Below are positions 34,616 through 41,600 of a DNA stretch of 64,000 nucleotides, piece after piece. The notes beneath the pieces are model-generated. The model saw only the letters and a program-made list of their open reading frames with translations, searched no databases and was not told the origin of the DNA. The translations under genes were made by a program, and so were the position numbers. Origin of the DNA: Lucinisca nassula (lineage: Eukaryota > Mollusca > Bivalvia > Lucinida > Lucinidae); contig OY757014.1 of the NCBI GenBank assembly GCA_963580285.1, forward strand, positions 97,571,372 through 97,635,371, written 5' to 3'. Numbering within the stretch: the stretch's first letter is position 1; the number at the start of each line of letters is the position of its first letter.

Positions 34616-34659
34616 TGAATCCAGTTGAAGAGTACAATTAATATTAACCCAACTGTACA

Positions 34660-34991
34660 CCGGCCGCGATAGCTCAGTTGGTAGAGTGTCCGCTCTGGGG
34701 AACGGGAGGTCACGGGTTCGATCCCGGGCCGCGACATACCAAAGTCGTTAAAAATGGTACTAGCTGTTCCTCGCTTGGCACTCAGATTTACGGGGTAGAG
34801 CTAGGACTGGTCGACCCAGTGTCAGGATAATGTGACTGGGTGTGGTATCATATAATGTGTCTTGGACATGATACTTCAGTGAGGCAGCACTATAAAAGTG
34901 AGCATTGAGCTCCCTGTCGCAACCAGACACCGTCGTGATATGACTGAAAAATTGTTGAAAGCGACGTTAAACCCGAATTCACACACACACA
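34660..34991 (+). mobile_element. tRNA-derived SINE S1 with 15-bp target-site duplication
   Basis: The head is tRNA-like: GATAGCTCAGTTGGTAGAGT (A box), CTCTGGGGAACGG (Pro-like anticodon arm) and GGGTTCGATCCCGGG (perfect B box). The body ends ATATGACTGAAAAATTGTTG, AAAGCGACGTTAAACCCG, which resembles the conserved tail domain of Meta-type SINEs, then an (AC)n tail. The flanks TAACCCAACTGTACA (34,645-34,659) and TAACCAAACTGTACA (34,992-35,006) match at 14 of 15 bases. The acceptor stem does not pair fully, so this is not a functional tRNA gene. It sits between two M3 copies. Confidence 0.85.
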
Positions 34992-35006
34992 TAACCAAAC
35001 TGTACA

Positions 35007-35426
35007 TCAACAACATCCATGTGATATGACATCATAAAAATATACATACATACAACACAATCTTTGAAACCTCCACTGTATCAACAGACTATCAGATGCT
35101 TTATAATCCTCAAAATTTTATGCCAACAGAAAGTGTAGTTTCATCTTGTGCACATAAATTCTAAGAAAAAGGTTGAAATCATACTCAAAAAAATATTTTT
35201 TAATCTTCTACCATCAAACTGGAAAACCAAATAAAATATTAAATATTATTAAGGCCCTTTAAGATTAAACTTTTATTTTTCCATATTGTTTTTTCGAAGG
35301 TATCCTATTTCTCACTTCTGAATGGAAAAAGAGGACCTATTCCATTAGAATAATGCATCCATATATGTAATGCTTTCAGTCATGATAGAAAAAATGCCAT
35401 TTTTGAAATAAAAATTTATATATTTT
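35007..35426. other. AT-rich spacer between SINE S1 and M3
   Basis: No gene or repeat family recognised in about 420 bp. Confidence 0.45.
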
Positions 35427-35606
35427 TCTTATTTCTGCTTCAAACATACATCATTGTGAGAAACACCTCACTGAGACAGTTCTTACGAGTACCCACAGTC
35501 TATGTTTTGAGTCAGAAAATGGAAAAATACGTATAGAAAATAAAGAATAGCCCTGTAAACTCAACTTTTCTCTATATAAGGGGTTTTACAGGGGTGCTCA
35601 TTTCCT
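35427..35606 (-). mobile_element. Foldback element M3, copy 3
   Basis: A more diverged copy: TTCTTATTTCTGCTTCAAAC, GAAACACCTCACTGAGACAG, GTACCCACAGTCTATGTTTT, then CTCAACTTTTCTCTATATAA and GGGGTTTTACAGGGGTG. The palindrome arms have decayed relative to copy 1. Confidence 0.65.
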
Positions 35607-35878
35607 GATATCTGTAATTGGTGGCCACCCAAATCTTGCAAAACCACCAGCAATATCTACCTTTAAAAAGGTAAATACAGCATTTTTTTGTGGTGGGTGA
35701 GTGCACTGAAAAGTAACATAAAAACACCTGAAACGATTTCCAAGTTGTTATGCAAAAAGTGCGGTACTTATGATCTGAATAATAGATTCCTCTGTTCCAA
35801 TTTCACAAAAAAAACAGCAACCTTAATTTGATAGGCTGGTTTTATACATTTAAAACTATGCAGGTGAAAAGTCTTCAA

Positions 35879-38854
35879 CTATGTGGATTTCATGTGCAAA
35901 AAGACTATTTTGTGATCTGACCAGTATGTTTCACATGTTCCAACTGCACCATCAACATATGAAAAATCAACATTAGAAAATATCAAATCAAGCGTTGTCA
36001 TATGATCTGTGGTACATTCATTTATAAGCATTTTGCATGAAAACTTCTCACTTAATTTCTTAACAATGCTATGTTTCAGCAAAACATCACTATTGAAATC
36101 TCCAATTATCATCAATGGCTTTGATGGGGTCAAATATGGAATAAGTTCTTTGTTCAGACAAGAAAGAAGATTACTGTCAGACATTTGAGGTGACTTGTAC
36201 AAAAATATAATCTGACTTTCAATCGAGACATGCCGGGCAGTTATCATAATAAATTCTAATGTATCTGAACTGTACTTTCTGTCCTGTATTATAATGATAT
36301 CATCTTTGGCATAAACTGCTAATCCATGAGGAGGTCTTTTACAAGTATTGTATCCAATTTGGTCATTTCTTATCAAACAATAGCCTTCTATTACATAATC
36401 ACTGTCATTATCAGGCTGATGTAGTCGTGTTTCTGCTAATCCAAATATGTGGGTTGACAACAGATTTTTGTCATGTCTAACGTCATCAAAATGAAGATTC
36501 AAGGATCTACAATTATTGAAAGCAACTTTGAAATGTGAAACTGGATCTATCAATTCTAAAGATGTATCACACAGTTGAAGCATTGCTGTTTCATGCAATC
36601 GCTGCATTTCTGTCTTAACCTGACCATCAACTTGTAATGCTTTCTCATTGAAGTTAAGGATCTGAAGCTTTTCAATCGACCTTACCCTGCTGAGTGCAAC
36701 ATAGTGTAAATGTGGAACTTTGCGGGTTTTACGTTGTGATAAGTCAATGACAACTCTTTCAAGGGTACTACCCTGTGCTCTATGTACTGATCGCCCTGCT
36801 GAAGGTTGCAAAGGGAATTGAACTCTCTGAAAGGTCTTTCTGTTGTAATTAAATGACCTGTTGACATCAAAAATTGGTGTCCAATTTTCATCAATATTGC
36901 TATGATACAGTCCCCTGTTTTTGTATTTGATTCTTGTTTCCATTCCTGCTTTTTTGTCATCAAACTGGACCCAAATTATGCTTGGACGTCGTGTGGTTTG
37001 TAGTTTATACTCAATAAACTTAACTACACATGATGCTCCATTTGCTAGTCCATCTTCTGTTTTTATGTTTATTGTTAAATCATAAATCATGTCAACAACA
37101 ACTGTTAAGGAGCAATGTAAATTTGCTGTTAGGTTTGAATCTGTTACATTCTTTAGGTTCTTGAGCGCACAGTCTATCTTTTCTTTAGATAACTTAGGTG
37201 AGACATATGAATCCATGCATGGTATTTCAACCTTTTCTGTTGTCATATTTCTTATAATTTCATCATTAAAAACATGCATGAAATAGTTTTCTGCAAAGAG
37301 GTGAGGCGCATTTTTTTGATACTCAGTATCTTTTATAGTTACTTCACACTGCTTAAACCTAGTCTTGTCTCCAGCAGTCAAGGCATTGATCCTTAATCTA
37401 TTTAACAATTCTGCAAATTCAAGGTCATCTTTCTGTCTCATAATTTCTGTTAATTCAAACATGGTAAATAGGTCTTTCCAGAGATTTCGTGATAAAGCAG
37501 CAGCATCATGTTTCATGTCATTAAAAATCCAATCACCACTCACAGGTTTCAACTGATAAAGATCACCAACAGCAATAATGCTAACACCACCAAAAGGTGT
37601 TCTTGTTCCTTTCAATGCTTGAAGTCTCTGATCAATAAAATTCAACATAGAATTACTAACCATTGAAATTTCATCAATAATCACAACTGACAAATCACGG
37701 TATTTTGATCTAAAGGTATTTAGACTGTCACAGGTTAATGTTTGATCTGATTGCTTATACTTTTGTTTAAATGCAGATGAGATGGTAGAACCATTAATAT
37801 TAAATGCTGCTTTTCCTGTAAATGCACAAAGAAGAACCCTTGTGTGATCCGCATCTTCTCCTTCTTTCAGATTTAATATTCTGAACAAAGTCTGATACAA
37901 TGCTCGAATAACAAGACTTTTTCCAACACCAGCTCCACCAGAAAGAAATACATATAAGGGGGCATCTTTTGTTTTAATCCAGTGAATCACATGATAGTAA
38001 AACTGTTTTTGTTTACTATTTAAACACTGCAGGAGCTTTCTGTAATCAATATCTGAAAGAATATTTTCATTCACATCAATTTGAGGTGCAGAAACGTAAC
38101 ATCCAATTTCAGTCCCTATATCATAGTCCCTATGCTCAATTCTATCAGGATTAAAATATATAAACTCTTCAGACGGAACTGGTTCCATTTCAGCATCATC
38201 ACCTTCAACTTGTTGTGTACTTGGAGCAATATCATCGAATGCATCATATTCGATTTCTGCTAAATTTCTTGCTAATTCCAACTCTTCAGCATAATGTTCG
38301 TAAGTGGAACATTTATGATCTATCACATGCTTCATAGACTCATAGTGTTCTTTATATGTTCTAAAAGTTCCAAGTAAGTCAGTCTCTTCATTTCTCCATG
38401 GGTGAAAAAGTAGAAGTTTCTCTCTATAGTAGTTCTCTTCATCTGTTTTGCGATTGAATCTCACATACCTTATTATTTTAGAATTACGACATCGTTTGAT
38501 TTTTATGCCATTCTTTAAAGTTAAAATAGTTTCACCATCACCAAAGCATTCTTCATCTGATACTTCTGCATCTTTCTCATAATCTTGTTCCTCCTCATCT
38601 CTACTATCATTATGTCCATCCGGGTAAATGACTTCTAACTCAGACACATAATCGGCTAAGCAATACTTTTCCAATGGTTTGGGACGCTTCGAGTATCTTT
38701 TAATTTTATTGTCTGACATTATATCTGTCGAGTCTGCCGGCAATTCATCAAGTACTGACTTTGGTTTCAGTAACTGTACTCTCTGGGTTGGAAGTGACGT
38801 ATTTATGAAGACAACACTCCTTGAACTTTTAGTCAATGGCATTTGCAGTACCAA
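35879..38854 (-). CDS. Helentron PIF1-like helicase plus EEP endonuclease
   Basis: A 991-codon frame; the real reading starts a few codons upstream (VSAQEAVYLVLQMPLT), joined to Rep through a frameshift. Residues about 275-750 form an SF1 PIF1-type helicase: Walker A GGAGVGKS (306-313), Walker B VVIIDEISM (390-398), GDLYQLKPV (430-438), ELTEIMRQ (467-474), SVHRAQGSTLE and YVALSRVRS (about 718-726). Residues about 774-991 are an exonuclease/endonuclease/phosphatase domain with FNNCRSL, GLAETRL (Glu808), IIGDFNSD (918-923), TLDLIFSN and SDHKIVFLH near the end. Its metal and catalytic residues look intact. Unwinding during rolling-circle replication plus target nicking are the expected roles. 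The protein ends at TAG with no extra C-terminal tail. Confidence 0.95.
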   Translation of the reverse strand: MVLQMPLTKSSRSVVFINTSLPTQRVQLLKPKSVLDELPADSTDIMSDNKIKRYSKRPKPLEKYCLADYVSELEVIYPDGHNDSRDEEEQDYEKDAEVSDEECFGDGETILTLKNGIKIKRCRNSKIIRYVRFNRKTDEENYYREKLLLFHPWRNEETDLLGTFRTYKEHYESMKHVIDHKCSTYEHYAEELELARNLAEIEYDAFDDIAPSTQQVEGDDAEMEPVPSEEFIYFNPDRIEHRDYDIGTEIGCYVSAPQIDVNENILSDIDYRKLLQCLNSKQKQFYYHVIHWIKTKDAPLYVFLSGGAGVGKSLVIRALYQTLFRILNLKEGEDADHTRVLLCAFTGKAAFNINGSTISSAFKQKYKQSDQTLTCDSLNTFRSKYRDLSVVIIDEISMVSNSMLNFIDQRLQALKGTRTPFGGVSIIAVGDLYQLKPVSGDWIFNDMKHDAAALSRNLWKDLFTMFELTEIMRQKDDLEFAELLNRLRINALTAGDKTRFKQCEVTIKDTEYQKNAPHLFAENYFMHVFNDEIIRNMTTEKVEIPCMDSYVSPKLSKEKIDCALKNLKNVTDSNLTANLHCSLTVVVDMIYDLTINIKTEDGLANGASCVVKFIEYKLQTTRRPSIIWVQFDDKKAGMETRIKYKNRGLYHSNIDENWTPIFDVNRSFNYNRKTFQRVQFPLQPSAGRSVHRAQGSTLERVVIDLSQRKTRKVPHLHYVALSRVRSIEKLQILNFNEKALQVDGQVKTEMQRLHETAMLQLCDTSLELIDPVSHFKVAFNNCRSLNLHFDDVRHDKNLLSTHIFGLAETRLHQPDNDSDYVIEGYCLIRNDQIGYNTCKRPPHGLAVYAKDDIIIIQDRKYSSDTLEFIMITARHVSIESQIIFLYKSPQMSDSNLLSCLNKELIPYLTPSKPLMIIGDFNSDVLLKHSIVKKLSEKFSCKMLINECTTDHMTTLDLIFSNVDFSYVDGAVGTCETYWSDHKIVFLHMKST

Positions 38855-38874
38855 ATAAACTGCCTCTTGTGCAC

Positions 38875-40578
38875 TTACTTCAACGCTGTTTGAAACACAT
38901 TTCCAATATGTCTAATTTGTCTTTTGAGATCCATACTGCCATTCCTTGCTTCTTTTGCAGCTGCATGCAACAAATTACTCATCCCTCTTTGAGATTTACT
39001 AATATATGAAACTATATACATAGCACAAGCATATGGATCTAACACAAATTGTATATCAATGTTTGCCTTCCAAGCTTTTAACACACTATCATTGTACAAA
39101 TTTACACGGATCTCACTCGGATTTCTTTTCAAAAACACTTTTGAAGAGTTTAAAGAACTTCTGATACATTTAATATATTCTTCCTCACTCATTTGGACAA
39201 CACTTGTCAAAAACTCCTCATAAGACATATCATATCCATCTTTCTTACTGTTCATTGTTTTCTGTAAGTTTTGGTACAATTTATAATACTTGTCTTTTTC
39301 AGTTTCGAGAGGCTGTAAGACCATAGTTTTGGAAAGAGGTGGCAAAGGATAACCAAATCGACAGATTTTATCTTCTCGTTTTCTACATGTTCTGGAATGT
39401 TTGTGAATTTGAAGTTCTATTAAATGACGAAGATGTGGATTATCTATAGAACATTTCAAATACTGATCCACATAAGCAGCCAATTCTACATCCGAATCCA
39501 CATTGAATTTTGGTGCATTCTGTACCCATACAATCATGTGAATGTGTGGCGATCCACGTTGCTGAAATTCCACTCTAAAAAAGTAATCAACAACTTTTCC
39601 AAGAGGTTCGTGCTCACTCTTCAGAACTGTGTTGATGAATTCTGTAACTCTATGCTCGAAATATCTAGAACAAGTGACTGGATCCGATTGAATAAGTTTT
39701 ATCTTTTGTTCCCATGCCAAGTTTTCAATTTGATCATCAGTGTAGTTGAAATTTTTATTTAAGGTAGCTAGCATTTTCAAAAGCTCAATCCATCTTGTAT
39801 CAGCCGAGGACAATGACATAAACCAAGTTGGCAAACCCAACTGACGAATCATAGCATAAACATCTTTTTTTCTAGATTCTAAATATGCTGGAGAATGTCT
39901 TAGCTGTTTAAACAAATAGTAACCTTCATCATTTTTTACAATACTGTCAATACACTCTGAGTTTCTTGCTTGTACAGCAGTAATATTATTTGTTCCCGTT
40001 TGACACCTTCTAACAGCAAGGTTTGCTTTATCGTTCAGTTGCTTCATTTGTATTTTTTTCAGTTTAAAAAATATATTGGGTACACTGTTAGCAGCACGCC
40101 TATCCTGGCTTCTCAATTCCCATTTTGCAATATCACTATAATGTACAGGCACTTTTCTATCATCATTATCTATGCGCCTCTGCCCACAAAATATGGTTGG
40201 AAAACAAAGATATTCTGAATCTTTATCTTGAAATATACTGAGTGGCCTTTGACCTTCTCCAGGAGCAAATGTGAATGTAGAATTTCTGTTTTCAAGATCT
40301 GCATCATCCAATAGAGTGTCAATATTTCCCACATTTTCTTGTGCGATTTCTTCTGCATCTGAATCATACAGTTCTTCGACATGAGGTGTGTTATGATTTG
40401 AAATATCATCATTTTTTTCTAACTGATCGTTTGGATAATTGTTACACATTTCACAAACAACACCATCAAAATCAATAATATCATACTTTGAACATTCTTT
40501 TGTACACAAGTCAAAAAAATTATGTATAACCTCAGCTTCGTTCTGATTACATGGACTATCCTGAAGACTTTCATCCAA
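38875..40578 (-). CDS. Helentron Rep (HUH nuclease) domain
   Basis: This is a 567-codon frame; the true frame continues upstream to about 40,616. An acidic leader (residues 1-100) is followed by PGEGQRPLSIFQDKDSEYLC (about 106), typical of the Helitron-like N domain. Then come LRHSPAYLESRKKDVYAMIR, GLPTWFMSLSSADTRW, and the HUH metal-binding motif QQRGSPHIHMIVW (His345, His347). A CxxGYP-like CRFGYPLPP block follows, and finally DPYACAMYIVSYISKSQ with Tyr521, Tyr525 and Lys528 as the probable two-tyrosine catalytic centre for cleaving and joining DNA ends. The frame ends at TAA after VFQTALK. A one-base shift near 38,893 would lead directly into the helicase. All catalytic residues are present. 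Confidence 0.93.
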   Translation of the reverse strand: MDESLQDSPCNQNEAEVIHNFFDLCTKECSKYDIIDFDGVVCEMCNNYPNDQLEKNDDISNHNTPHVEELYDSDAEEIAQENVGNIDTLLDDADLENRNSTFTFAPGEGQRPLSIFQDKDSEYLCFPTIFCGQRRIDNDDRKVPVHYSDIAKWELRSQDRRAANSVPNIFFKLKKIQMKQLNDKANLAVRRCQTGTNNITAVQARNSECIDSIVKNDEGYYLFKQLRHSPAYLESRKKDVYAMIRQLGLPTWFMSLSSADTRWIELLKMLATLNKNFNYTDDQIENLAWEQKIKLIQSDPVTCSRYFEHRVTEFINTVLKSEHEPLGKVVDYFFRVEFQQRGSPHIHMIVWVQNAPKFNVDSDVELAAYVDQYLKCSIDNPHLRHLIELQIHKHSRTCRKREDKICRFGYPLPPLSKTMVLQPLETEKDKYYKLYQNLQKTMNSKKDGYDMSYEEFLTSVVQMSEEEYIKCIRSSLNSSKVFLKRNPSEIRVNLYNDSVLKAWKANIDIQFVLDPYACAMYIVSYISKSQRGMSNLLHAAAKEARNGSMDLKRQIRHIGNVFQTALK

Positions 40579-41123
40579 AACACCATCAGAATCATCATTA
40601 TTTGTTTCAGAGCAGGTTTTTTTTGTGATTCAAAAAATGCACGCAGTGTTTCATTACTTTCTTCTGTGATTCTCTTTAACCACTGTTGGTCTATTTCAAC
40701 ATTTGCGTTTTTGTACAATTCACTACCACTCATTAGCCAATGCAAAGCACAAAGCACATGATATGGTCGAACATTTTCTGAGAAAACATATGACTTAAAT
40801 GACATCTTCTTCTTTAATTTCACTGCAACTGTAACATTTTCATCAAAAGGCCTAGGTAAAGCATTTACAACTGGTTGAATGTCAACAGGTACATTAACAA
40901 CATTTCCTTTTACTAATAACTGGCGACCTCTAGGTAGTTCTCTCATCTGCATGAACGGTATACGTAAAGCAATAAGGCGTTCTTCAAGTGGAAACAGCTC
41001 CAATTCTTTTGGTTTTGGTGGCCACTTCATTCCGTTTACAACAGACAATTTTGGGACTTTACCACACTTAATATTGTCTTTGCATGTACAGCATATCCAT
41101 TCTTCTTCATTGACTGATTTCAC
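40419..41123 (-). CDS. Helentron DUF6570-like region
   Basis: It opens at MKSVNEEEWICCTCKDNIKC, a CxxC...C knuckle, followed by PKLSVVNGMKWPPKP, LELFPLEERLIALRIPFMQM, RELPRGRQLLVKGNVVNVPV and VRPYHVLCALHWL. This is the conserved block seen upstream of Rep in many animal Helitrons (DUF6570). The meaningful frame runs to FFESQKK. At an A8 run (T8 on the plus strand, 40,617-40,624) the frame changes, and the remaining ~65 codons to 40,419 are out-of-frame translation of the Rep leader. The function of the domain is unknown; its position suggests a role in target or end recognition, which is inference. Confidence 0.85.
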   Translation of the reverse strand: MKSVNEEEWICCTCKDNIKCGKVPKLSVVNGMKWPPKPKELELFPLEERLIALRIPFMQMRELPRGRQLLVKGNVVNVPVDIQPVVNALPRPFDENVTVAVKLKKKMSFKSYVFSENVRPYHVLCALHWLMSGSELYKNANVEIDQQWLKRITEESNETLRAFFESQKKPALKQIMMILMVFWMKVFRIVHVIRTKLRLYIIFLTCVQKNVQSMILLILMVLFVKCVTIIQTIS

Positions 41124-41128
41124 CCCTG

Positions 41129-41600
41129 TTAAGTACTTTTCCTTGTCTTTAGAAACAAATGTCTTAGCTTTTGATACAGTCTCTTCAAACCATGTCTGTT
41201 GACAGCAACTATATAGACAGGTCCAACTGATATATTCTTGTGAAACTTTTCAATACAAACATCAATATCACTACCACATTTTCTGCGCTTTGTGTTTATC
41301 TTTTCAACTTGTGAAAAAGATGAATCTTTACGCTTGGTAGCTTTTCTTTTACTGTCTATAATGTTTTCATCTTTCTTGTTTTTTTTCATTTAGTCTCCAC
41401 TGTTGTTTTGCAACCCTTTCTTGTTCTAATTTGTATGGATCTGATCTCGCCTTCCTCTTTGATAGATTTTGTATTGCAATATCTTTTTTTTTTAATTCAA
41501 GGCATTCTCGATATTCTCGTTTCTTTTCACTTTCCAATTTTTTGTATTCATCTATTAATCTAGCCCTTCTCATACATGCCTTTGTCAAAGCTTTGTCTTT
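41129..41600 (-). pseudogene. Helentron linker: charged coiled region and Cys-rich start
   Basis: The frame after the TGA stays open (CMRRARLIDEYKKLESEKKR) to about 41,367. It ends in a lysine codon run where an 8-base homopolymer (41,379-41,386) forces a shift to the frame MKKNKKDENIIDSKRKATKR. That frame reads CIEKFHKNISVGPVYI and then shifts again near 41,210. A neighbouring frame continues with CCQQTWFEETVSKAKTF and TGVKSVNEEEW, the expected Cys-rich lead into the next domain. The segment is best read as part of one protein with two indels. It is strongly basic and may be a nuclear or DNA-binding linker. Confidence 0.75.

Noticed and set aside
34664..34736. A functional tRNA-Pro-like gene
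   Set aside because: The A and B boxes are good, but the acceptor stem does not pair fully and the sequence continues into a SINE body with TSDs.
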